NCBI GenBank assembly: GCA_964370095.1
Contig: CAYJHJ010000003.1
Coordinates: 1 to 59,262 of the forward strand
Source of the DNA: CAYJAZ01 sp964370095
GTDB taxonomy: Bacteria > Desulfobacterota > Desulfovibrionia > Desulfovibrionales > Desulfovibrionaceae
Reading direction: 5' to 3'
DNA length: 59,262 nt
Part shown: one piece after another, positions 41,526 to 49,103 of the stretch
Layout of the letters: each line of letters starts with the position of its first letter
Position numbering within the stretch: the stretch's first letter is position 1
Translations under genes and position numbers: made by a program
The notes under the pieces: generated by a model
Databases searched by the model: none
Told to the model about the DNA's origin: nothing
What the model saw: only the letters and a program-made list of their open reading frames with translations

Positions 41526-43826
41526 TTATATATCATCACAGCCTATACTTAATTCTTCATCAACATGATATGCTAAAAGCCTTGATGAAGAAGCAAGCAC
41601 GCCAAGTGTGTGAGCTATATGCAATGTTCCTGCAAGCACGGGATTAATAATGCCAAATGCACCCATGACAACACCTGCAATATTTGAGCTTGTTGCAAGC
41701 CAAAAGTTTTGATGAACAACCTTTATGCTTTCTTTGCTAAGCTCATGCAAATATATAAGCCCGCACAAATCATCATTTACAAGGGTAATATCAGCCGCTT
41801 CAACAGCAACTTCTGAACCGCCGGCACCCATTGCAACACCAATATCTGCTTGCACCAATGCAGCAGCATCATTTATGCCATCGCCTACCATCAAAACAGA
41901 ATTATATTCTTTTTGTAGCCTTTTGATGATATCTGCTTTTTCATTTGGCATAACTGATGAAAAATAACCATGAATTCTCAATTCTTCTGATAAGGTTTTG
42001 GCTGTGTTTTCTTCATCGCCAGTGATAAGGTAGATGTTTTTCACCCCGGTTTTTTTCAAATTTCTGATAATGGCTTTTGCTTCGGATCGTACAGGGTTAT
42101 CAAAGCTTAGTAAGGCTATAAGCTCTTTATCTCTTGCTACAAATAAAACTGTTTTACCTTTTGAGCGAAGATATTCAACTTCCTCGTATGCAGAAACTTT
42201 CTTAGTTTCATTTTGTAAGATGAAAGAAATATTGTGCATTTCCATAAGTTTATGGTTGCCTACCAAGATTTCTTTTCCTTCAACTGTTGCCATCATTCCC
42301 ATGCCTAAGAAATATTCGCAACAAGTGTGAGAAATAGGCATGATTTCACGCTTTTCTGCTTCTTTTTTAATGGCTTGAGCAATAGGGTGATGGTTGTGCA
42401 TTTCAGTAGAAAGCACAAGTTGAAGCACAATATCTTTAGCATTTTTTTCAGGTAAAGTGGGTTCAAACATTTTGTCATAGTTTGAAAGAAGAATGATATC
42501 ACATAATTTTGGCTCAGCTACTGTCAAAGTGCCTGTTTTATCGAAGCAAACGCAATCGACCTTGCTTAATTCTTCTAAATATCTTCCGCCTTTAATTAGG
42601 ATGTTTTTCTTTGCCGCAACATTCATGGCTGCATTTATTGCTGTGCTGGCTGAAAGTGCTGTGGCACAAGGGCAAGCCATGACTAATAAGACTGTGAAAG
42701 CTCTTTGCAAGTTTGCAGTGAATAAATAAGTGGCTCCTGTGGCTATAAATCCTAAGAAAATCAATTTTCTTGCAAGTTTATCTGCAAGGCTCTCAATAGG
42801 TGCTTTATTTTTAATTTCTTCTTCCACAAGGCATAACACGCGTGAAAGATAGGTTTTATCGCCTACTTCTTTTGCACAAACATAAATAAGCCCTTGACTT
42901 ACAAATGTGCCTGCCAAAACAGTATCACCTATGCTTTTTTGCACAAGTTCAGCCCTTCCCGAAATGGGGGATTCATCTAAAAGTGCGTGCCCGTCAATAA
43001 TTTCACCGTCAACGCATACTTTTTCACCAGTGTGAAGAACAACAATATCGCCTTCTTGTAAACTTGAAACCTTTGTTTCAACCTCTATACCATCAACTAA
43101 GGTAAAGGTGTGATGTGAAGTGAGTTGTAATATAGAGGATATTGATTTTCGGGATTTTTCTGTAACAAAAGCTGTAAGGAGCTCAGCACCTGAGTTTATC
43201 CATAAAATTTCAAAAGCGGCAAGTGCTTGAGATGAAGCGGCAGTTGCAATGCAACCAACAGCTAAGAAACCATCAAGGGCTATCTTTTTTTGTTTGAGTT
43301 GTTTATAGCCATTTTTAAGTAATGGCAATGAAAATAAAATACTTGCAAGCCCAAGAGGTGAGAGAAGTGTTTGAGATATTGGGGCACGCACAATAAGGCT
43401 TCTGAGGAAGACTGTGCCGAAAATAGCAGATAAAGATGTAAAGCGCAGAAGAGCAGGGAAAAGAATGTTTTTTTCTTCTTTTGCATTGCAACAATCACAT
43501 TGATTATCAGCTTGCTTATTAATATATTGTTCTAGTTTGAAATTTTTCTTTTGTTTTTTTTTCATTATCCTAGAAATAGAAAGTGTTTTTGCTTTTGTAT
43601 TTACATATTCTAAAACCCTTTCTAAAGGCAATTCATAACAATTATCAAGTTTATTATAATTTATAACTATGCTGTTGCAAACAAAATTTGAACGCAAAGA
43701 TTGAACAAAAGAAAAGTTATTGAGATCATTCTCTAAAGATGCAAAAAACTCCATAGATTGCTTTGCGTTTGGCACACGTATACGCACTCTTCCCGGAATT
43801 TGATGTTGTATCACATAATATTGCAT
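41526..43826 (-). CDS. Second P1B-type metal ATPase, with CPC motif but altered TGE loop
   Basis: This 766-residue P-type ATPase has an HMA-like N-terminal domain with the arginine motif PGRVRIRVPN (11-20) and no CxxC, then a linker with C110-D-C112-C113. The membrane motif is CPC (385-387), but the proline usual a few residues later is missing. Asp429 in DKTGTLT, HHP, and GDGINDAAAL are intact. The actuator loop reads P-I-S-G-R-A-E instead of T-G-E-S, so the glutamate that drives dephosphorylation is replaced by arginine; see findings. I take ATG 43826 with an AGAGG site; ATG 43850 would add 8 residues. First gene of the eight-gene iron operon. Confidence 0.8.
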   Translation of the reverse strand: MQYYVIQHQIPGRVRIRVPNAKQSMEFFASLENDLNNFSFVQSLRSNFVCNSIVINYNKLDNCYELPLERVLEYVNTKAKTLSISRIMKKKQKKNFKLEQYINKQADNQCDCCNAKEEKNILFPALLRFTSLSAIFGTVFLRSLIVRAPISQTLLSPLGLASILFSLPLLKNGYKQLKQKKIALDGFLAVGCIATAASSQALAAFEILWINSGAELLTAFVTEKSRKSISSILQLTSHHTFTLVDGIEVETKVSSLQEGDIVVLHTGEKVCVDGEIIDGHALLDESPISGRAELVQKSIGDTVLAGTFVSQGLIYVCAKEVGDKTYLSRVLCLVEEEIKNKAPIESLADKLARKLIFLGFIATGATYLFTANLQRAFTVLLVMACPCATALSASTAINAAMNVAAKKNILIKGGRYLEELSKVDCVCFDKTGTLTVAEPKLCDIILLSNYDKMFEPTLPEKNAKDIVLQLVLSTEMHNHHPIAQAIKKEAEKREIMPISHTCCEYFLGMGMMATVEGKEILVGNHKLMEMHNISFILQNETKKVSAYEEVEYLRSKGKTVLFVARDKELIALLSFDNPVRSEAKAIIRNLKKTGVKNIYLITGDEENTAKTLSEELRIHGYFSSVMPNEKADIIKRLQKEYNSVLMVGDGINDAAALVQADIGVAMGAGGSEVAVEAADITLVNDDLCGLIYLHELSKESIKVVHQNFWLATSSNIAGVVMGAFGIINPVLAGTLHIAHTLGVLASSSRLLAYHVDEELSIGCDDI

Positions 43827-44013
43827 GCTTATAAACCTCTTGAAAAGCATATTTTATTGTTATGTAACACAGTAAAATGAGTTATTCAAGGCTAATTTTG
43901 CATTTTTTGCATAATTCTAAAAAAAAATAATTTAATTTAACAACTATTATAAATAAGGAGTAATCTATGCTTAAAAAATAAAAAATTTTTATAAATTTAC
44001 TATGTCTAACTTA

Positions 44014-44046
44014 GATAGTGTTAGCTAACTCTCTGTGTATTGTCAA
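44014..44046 (-). promoter_or_regulatory. Promoter with overlapping iron box 6, driving the ferrosome-like operon
   Basis: On the minus strand TTGACA (44046-44041), a 17-base spacer and a weak -10 TAACAC overlap GATAG-TGTTAG-CTAAC (44014-44029 in plus orientation), one mismatch from the shared box. An extra half site CTAAC lies at 44006-44010. The layout, box over -10, copies that at 14692-14726. Confidence 0.6.
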
Positions 44047-44067
44047 GTTTTATCATAAATTTTACAA

Positions 44068-44104
44068 ACAAAAAGCCTATAAATATAACTTATAGGCTTT
44101 TTGT
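44068..44104. terminator. Perfect hairpin of terminator type in the intergenic region
   Basis: A 15-bp perfect stem (ACAAAAAGCCTATAA with TTATAGGCTTTTTGT, loop ATATAAC) with T and A runs on either side. No gene ends here on either strand, so it either ends a short RNA or insulates the iron promoter from the receptor promoter. The rest of 43860-44493 is very AT-rich with no gene. Confidence 0.7.
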
Positions 44105-44206
44105 ATAAAGAGGTTTGAAACGTATTAAGCATTGATAGAGATGTTGTTGAAAAAGTCTTTGCTCAAAAGTTTTATTATTATAACTTTGTTGAATAGTCAA
44201 GTAAAA

Positions 44207-44233
44207 AATTAATTAAATTAAATTTAATTAATT
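44207..44233. promoter_or_regulatory. 13-bp-arm inverted repeat upstream of the TonB receptor
   Basis: AATTAATTAAATT, one A, then AATTTAATTAATT form a perfect inverted repeat ending 13 bases before a TTGACA box. It could be an operator for the receptor gene, though its all-AT sequence makes chance symmetry easier. Confidence 0.35.
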
Positions 44234-44246
44234 GTGTAAAATTTTC

Positions 44247-44273
44247 TTGACAACGAAAAAATAATGGTATAAT
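44247..44273 (+). promoter_or_regulatory. Candidate promoter of the TonB receptor
   Basis: TTGACA, 15 bases, TATAAT; both hexamers are perfect but the spacer is short. About 215 bases of leader separate it from the start codon. Confidence 0.5.
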
Positions 44274-44493
44274 AATTTCGACAGATAAATATTATTTTAT
44301 TTCAACTAACATTTTTTTATCTTGAAAGTCTTATATTCCTTGTAGTTATTTTTTTTATAATTATAATTAGATTAATTAAACTTTTTTGTATTTTTTAAAT
44401 AATGTTTTATAAGTTTAATAATTATTTATTTAAGAGGGGAGAAGGCAAGCTTTTATAGCTTTTTCATTAATTTTTATTTATTTAGGGTTATTT

Positions 44494-46449
44494 ATGATAA
44501 AAAAACCATTCAAATTTATGTTTGCTGCTATAGCTGCACAATTAGTGTATGGTGCTGTTGCTTATGCAAATGAAGTTGCAGAAATGGAAACAGGCACAGT
44601 TGTTGTTACAGCAACAAGAACGGAACAATTTTTAGAAGATGTTCCAAAAACAATGCAAGTTATTGATTCTGAAGAAATTAAAGAAATTGGTGCTACTCAA
44701 TTGATTGATGTTCTTACAACTGCAACAGGCATTGAAACTTCAAACCAAAAAGGTTCATTAAACTTCCGTGGTATGGGTTTTGGTTATTCACTCATTTTGG
44801 TTAATGGGCGTAAACCGGCAAGACTTGAATCTAATCATGATGGTTTAGGTATGTTACTTAGCACAATTGGTGTGAACAATATTGAGAGAATTGAAATTAT
44901 TCGTGGTCAAGCAGGTGCTATCTATGGCGCTGATGCTATTGCCGGTGTGTTAAATATTATTACAAGACAAAGTAAAGAAGAGGGCGGAGTTATCAGTGTT
45001 ACAGGCGGTAATTCTGATTTTACTTCTGCTTTTAGCTATGATTTCGGAAGACTTGGCAATTGGGATGCTGTTCTTAACGGTCAATTCACACAAAATATTG
45101 CAATACGTGAAAATCGTACTGAAGGTCAAAATGGTTGGACTGAGTCTGATGAAGGTACTGTCTGGGCTGTTGATACTAATATAGGTTATAACTTCAACGA
45201 TGATCATAGAATTGCCCTTCAAGCAAACTATCAGGTGCAAAATAGAAGCTCTAACAGCAAAAGCACATCAGGTGTTCAATCAAATAGTGCAAGTAAGCGT
45301 TATAATTACGGTGGCGTGCTTGAATATACCGGGCAAACTGAAAATCATATGTTCAATCTTGCAGCTTCAGCTAACCAATCAGTTTCTGACAACTTAACAA
45401 ATGATGTAAGTGATTACCACTTCACCTATATGGGGCTTGACGGACAAGATTCATGGTTTATTAATGATTGGAATACGCTCACTTTTGGTTTTGAATATTC
45501 AAATCAATATATTAACCACAGAAATGCAACTGATCAAACTTCTGTTGATGTAGTTGGTCTATATATTCAAGATGAAATTTCTTTGTTTGATGAAAAATTA
45601 TTCATTATTCCTTCTGCTCGTCTTGACTATCACTCAGAATTTAGCGCACACATGACCTATGGCCTTGGTGCAACCTATGAATTCTTCCCTGGGCATCGTA
45701 TTAAAGGTAATATAGGTACAGCTTATTTGGCACCTAACCTTATTCAACTTTTTGCTTCTGAAAATAGGGGCGAATCTATCAATATCGGTAACCCTGATCT
45801 TGAACCAGAAGACGGTTTTGCTTGGGAATTACGCTATGAAGGTGAATATAAGTTCTTAAGCGGTTCTTTAGGTTATTTTAGAACAGAAATGCAGAACAAA
45901 ATCTCATCTGAGCATGTTCGCTGGATTGACGGAACAAGCGTAAGCGGTTCAAATGACCCAACAGGGTTAAATCGTCAAGAAGAAACTCAAGCTCAAAACA
46001 CTTCAGGATTAACTATAATCCAAGGTGTTGAAGCAGAACTTGCTGTTGCTCTTGGTGATAACTGGACAGTAACTGCCGGTTATAACTGGTTAGATAATAA
46101 AACACCAAGCGGAGAACGTGCAGGTTATTATGCACCTCATGTATATTCACTTTCTATACTTTATACAAACCCTGAGTGGGACTTCACAGGCCGTGTTTGG
46201 GGTAAATATAATCAAGACTATACAAATTATACCGGCGGCGTAGACAGTAATGGAGATACTCACAACTCTTACGGCAGACCTTATGTATATGACTACTATT
46301 CTGTAAACATGGCATTTAGCAAAGTTTGGCAAGAAAAATATACAGCAACTTTGTCATTGTATAATCTTTTGACAACAAGCAGAAACAGCGGTACAGACGG
46401 TTCTGTAAACCCATTCGAAATTCATGTTGGCTTTAGCGTGAAATTCTAA
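44494..46449 (+). CDS. TonB-dependent outer-membrane receptor
   Basis: This 651-residue receptor has a signal peptide (cleavage near AYA-NE at about 25), the TonB-box-like start TGTVVVTATRTEQFLED, a plug domain (about 45-155: LIDVLTTATGIETSNQKGSLNFRGMG, then RIEIIRGQAGAIYGADAIAGVLNIIT) and a 22-strand barrel ending in aromatic HVGFSVKF. It resembles the CirA/FepA/BtuB class that takes up siderophores, cobalamin or similar chelates. No TonB, ExbB or ABC permease is adjacent. The neighbouring iron locus suggests an iron chelate, but no GTTAG box lies directly before it. Confidence 0.9.
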   Translation: MIKKPFKFMFAAIAAQLVYGAVAYANEVAEMETGTVVVTATRTEQFLEDVPKTMQVIDSEEIKEIGATQLIDVLTTATGIETSNQKGSLNFRGMGFGYSLILVNGRKPARLESNHDGLGMLLSTIGVNNIERIEIIRGQAGAIYGADAIAGVLNIITRQSKEEGGVISVTGGNSDFTSAFSYDFGRLGNWDAVLNGQFTQNIAIRENRTEGQNGWTESDEGTVWAVDTNIGYNFNDDHRIALQANYQVQNRSSNSKSTSGVQSNSASKRYNYGGVLEYTGQTENHMFNLAASANQSVSDNLTNDVSDYHFTYMGLDGQDSWFINDWNTLTFGFEYSNQYINHRNATDQTSVDVVGLYIQDEISLFDEKLFIIPSARLDYHSEFSAHMTYGLGATYEFFPGHRIKGNIGTAYLAPNLIQLFASENRGESINIGNPDLEPEDGFAWELRYEGEYKFLSGSLGYFRTEMQNKISSEHVRWIDGTSVSGSNDPTGLNRQEETQAQNTSGLTIIQGVEAELAVALGDNWTVTAGYNWLDNKTPSGERAGYYAPHVYSLSILYTNPEWDFTGRVWGKYNQDYTNYTGGVDSNGDTHNSYGRPYVYDYYSVNMAFSKVWQEKYTATLSLYNLLTTSRNSGTDGSVNPFEIHVGFSVKF

Positions 46450-46476
46450 TAAGCTCTTTATAAATAACAAAGCAAT

Positions 46477-46508
46477 AAAACCCTTGTCAGAAATGGCAAG
46501 GGTTTTTT
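46477..46508 (+). terminator. Terminator of the TonB receptor gene
   Basis: AAAACCCTTG pairs with CAAGGGTTTT around a 10-base loop, then more T. Confidence 0.88.
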
Positions 46509-46655
46509 GGTTGAGTTTATTATCATTCTTTTGCTTGAATTTATTATATTCGTGCAAATTACAATAATGTTTCAATAACAAATGGATATAGTAGAGGAAT
46601 AAGAGCATGCTTTTTGGTGGGAGGATGATTGAAAATGTTATTCATAATTAAATAT

Positions 46656-46695
46656 TAAGGGCATGCTTCAAATCTATTTTGAAAACATGCCCTTA
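46656..46695 (-). terminator. Hairpin after the exported 167-aa protein gene
   Basis: TAAGGGCATG pairs with CATGCCCTTA, with a further TTCAAA/TTTGAA inner stem. It lacks a strong T run, so termination may be partial. Confidence 0.5.
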
Positions 46696-46733
46696 TAAAT
46701 TATAATATAAGAATAATTTTTATTTATAATAAA

Positions 46734-47237
46734 TTAGCGTGCATAAAGTGTGAAGATGCCTTCAACTGCAGTTTGTATTGTTTGTTTTGGATCTACAGGT
46801 GTAAGAGTAACTTTTACGCGGTAAGCTGAACCAACAGGGCTTGCTTGGAATACTCTGGCATCTGTGAATGAATTTTCTGTAAAGATTGAATAACCACCAT
46901 ATACTTCAATATCTTCACTTGTAACAGGAGTATAGTAGTTGAGAGGCTCTTTTGACATTTGTTCGTTGATAGCTTTTACCATTTGTGTTTTTAAAGCACC
47001 AACTGTATTTGAAGCTTCTAAAGTGTTTCTTTCTACAGGTTTAACACTCATGTCAGAAGGCACAAAAAACATTCCGCCTTGCCTGTTTTCTGGTTCCATA
47101 GCAAAATTAATTGCATCAAATTTCATGCCATTTGGTGCCACTTCAAAGCCTGAAGTTTTAACGCCTTTGTGTGCGTGTGCATTTGCAGATAATAAAATTA
47201 CCATTAATGCGCTGCAAAATAAACTGAGTTTTTTCAT
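46734..47237 (-). CDS. Small exported protein, function unknown
   Basis: This 167-residue protein starts with a clear Sec signal (MKKLSLFCSALMVILLSANAHA). The mature part of about 145 residues starts HKGVKTSGFEV and has alternating strands, including VYGGYSIFTENSFTDARVFQASPVGSAYRVKVTLTPVD in the second half. I do not recognise the family. The ATG at 47237 follows a GGAG site; a TTG four codons upstream is inside that site. It is probably periplasmic. It is convergent with the receptor gene, and an assembly gap lies upstream. Confidence 0.7.
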   Translation of the reverse strand: MKKLSLFCSALMVILLSANAHAHKGVKTSGFEVAPNGMKFDAINFAMEPENRQGGMFFVPSDMSVKPVERNTLEASNTVGALKTQMVKAINEQMSKEPLNYYTPVTSEDIEVYGGYSIFTENSFTDARVFQASPVGSAYRVKVTLTPVDPKQTIQTAVEGIFTLYAR

Positions 47238-47331
47238 AGGAATCTCCAAAATAAAATAAATTTTTATAAAATGCCATCGAACAAAATCTAATTTAAAGGT
47301 TTAATTGATTTTTCCTATAAACTAAACTAAT

Positions 47332-47341
47332 NNNNNNNNNN
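47332..47341. other. Assembly gap (10 N)
   Basis: Ten N in the AT-rich region between the exported protein gene and the efflux operon; the true distance between them is unknown. Confidence 0.99.
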
Positions 47342-47508
47342 ATTAAAATGTTCGTCATTAAAATAAATTATTAATGTATTAATGTTCAATAAAATTCTAT
47401 TCATCAAACTATTTATTGTTTGACAAATATATTATTATTATATAAATTCAACAAAGTCAATGTTTTTCAAATGGCTTAAGTAATTTTATTGTATGTTTTT
47501 TAGCATTG

Positions 47509-47556
47509 TGTATAAAAAACATACAAAAATTATGCAAACTGTATAAATTTTATACA
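47509..47556. promoter_or_regulatory. Two phased TGTAT-N7-ATACA sites upstream of the efflux operon
   Basis: TGTATAAAAAACATACA (47509-47525) and TGTATAAATTTTATACA (47540-47556) are 17-bp inverted repeats centred 31 bases apart, three helical turns. They lie 60-107 bases upstream of a sigma-54 site, where enhancer-binding activators usually bind. The second has 8-bp perfect arms. Confidence 0.6.
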
Positions 47557-47615
47557 ATCATATAATATTTATTTTTATAAATTGTGTTATATAAAATAAA
47601 ACTTTATTTGTTTTT

Positions 47616-47632
47616 TGGCATAAAAATTGCTT
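47616..47632 (+). promoter_or_regulatory. Sigma-54 (RpoN) promoter of the efflux operon
   Basis: TGGCATAAAAATTGCTT fits the -24/-12 consensus TGGCAC-N5-TTGC with GG and GC exactly 12 bases apart. It lies 65 bases before the first gene. Transcription from it requires an ATP-dependent activator that is not encoded in the window. Confidence 0.75.
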
Positions 47633-47696
47633 ATAATATATTTGTAAAAAACTAATTTATTTATTTTAAAATTTTAAATATGAGCTTTAATCTACA

Positions 47697-49103
47697 ATGT
47701 ATAAAAATTTTATTAAAGTAGCTCTTTTTGTTTCTTTGTTTTCAATGCAAGGCTGTGCAACAAAGATAACAACTTATGAGCCAAAAGAAATTCAACTGCC
47801 TGCTGAATATCTTTCTGAAGGTGGTGTTGAGGCCATAGACAGCCTAAAATGGTGGGAGGCCTTTGGAAGTGAGGAGTTAAATTCAATTCAAGAAAAAGCT
47901 TTGGCTTCACTTTTTGGTGAAGATAAAGAGCGTGGCAATTATGATTTGCAGATTGCCTATACACGCCTTTCTTCAAGTGAAGCTACTTTGCATCAATCAA
48001 AAACTTCTTTGTTTCCATCAATATCAGGAAGAGCAAACAATAGCTACACTAATAATGCCAACAAAAATGTAACGGGAAGCACAGAAAAGGAAAGTTCAAG
48101 CTACAGCCTTTCATTTTCTTTGTCGTATGAAGTTGACTTGTGGGGAAAAATAGCAGCTCAAGTTCAGGCAAGCAATTATAGTTATAAGGCAACATATGAA
48201 GATTTGCTTACAACTGTTTTGACAATTTCTTCCTATATTACAAATAATTATATCGATTTGCTGGCTGTTAGGGCAGAGCTTGCAACTTTAGAAGAGCAAA
48301 GAAAGCTCAATGAATCAATGGTAAAATCGCAAGAATTGCGTTATAAATATGGCCAAGCCAGCAGTTTAGATGTTGTTCAACAAAAAGAGCAGCTTGTTAG
48401 GGCTAATTCTCAAAAACCAACTTTACTTGAGCGTGAAAGGCAATTACTTGCAAGCTTAGCCTTGTTGTGTGGTGAATTGCCCACCTATAAAATTGAAATA
48501 AAAGAAAGTGAGTTGCCTATTCTTCCCGCTTTGCCACAAACAGGCATACCGGCAGATTTAATTGAAAATCGTCCGGATATACGTGCCGCTAAATATAGAT
48601 TGTTGGTTGCAGATAAAAATTTAGCTATCGCAAAAGTTGGGTATCTGCCGGATATTTCACTCAGCATTTCACAAGCCACAAGCTTAACCGATATTCCTCA
48701 ACTGCTCAATAATTGGGTTACAGGAATTACATCTGCAATAGCCGGAACAATTTTTGATGCGGGAAATAAATCGGCGCAAACAAAAAAGCAAGATGCAGCA
48801 GCGCAAGAGGCTGCGATTAATTATGTGAAAACAGTTTCAGAAGCTTTAGATGAAGTGAACACAGCGCTAATGCTTGAAATTGCACAAAAAGAATATATTG
48901 CAAATCTTGAAGAGCAATATGCTTATCAATTATTGGCTTTAAAAGAGTCAGAAACAAGATATTTGCTTGGGCAAGACACTTTTTTACGCTATATAACACA
49001 GTTGCAAGCAGTTCAAAATATGCAGACAACATTATTGAATGAAAAAGCAGCACTATTAAACCTCAGGGTAGATCTTTACAAGGCTTTAGGAATTAGTATA
49101 TGA
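47697..49103 (+). CDS. Outer-membrane efflux channel, NodT/TolC-type lipoprotein
   Basis: This 468-residue outer membrane factor has a lipobox MQGC at Cys20 and two OEP repeats: first YDLQIAYTRLSSSEATLHQSKTSLFPSISG, then the second containing IPADLIENRPDIRAAKYRLLVADKNLAIAKVGYLPDISL, the family hallmark. It forms the trimeric tunnel of the tripartite pump. Its last codons overlap the next gene by 4 bases (ATGA), so translation is coupled. Confidence 0.92.
   Translation: MYKNFIKVALFVSLFSMQGCATKITTYEPKEIQLPAEYLSEGGVEAIDSLKWWEAFGSEELNSIQEKALASLFGEDKERGNYDLQIAYTRLSSSEATLHQSKTSLFPSISGRANNSYTNNANKNVTGSTEKESSSYSLSFSLSYEVDLWGKIAAQVQASNYSYKATYEDLLTTVLTISSYITNNYIDLLAVRAELATLEEQRKLNESMVKSQELRYKYGQASSLDVVQQKEQLVRANSQKPTLLERERQLLASLALLCGELPTYKIEIKESELPILPALPQTGIPADLIENRPDIRAAKYRLLVADKNLAIAKVGYLPDISLSISQATSLTDIPQLLNNWVTGITSAIAGTIFDAGNKSAQTKKQDAAAQEAAINYVKTVSEALDEVNTALMLEIAQKEYIANLEEQYAYQLLALKESETRYLLGQDTFLRYITQLQAVQNMQTTLLNEKAALLNLRVDLYKALGISI

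Noticed and set aside
36312..43826. Magnetosome gene cluster
   Set aside because: No MamK, MamE, MamO, MamA or CDF transporter (MamB/MamM) is present. The two P1B ATPases and FeoA protein match ferrosome logic instead.
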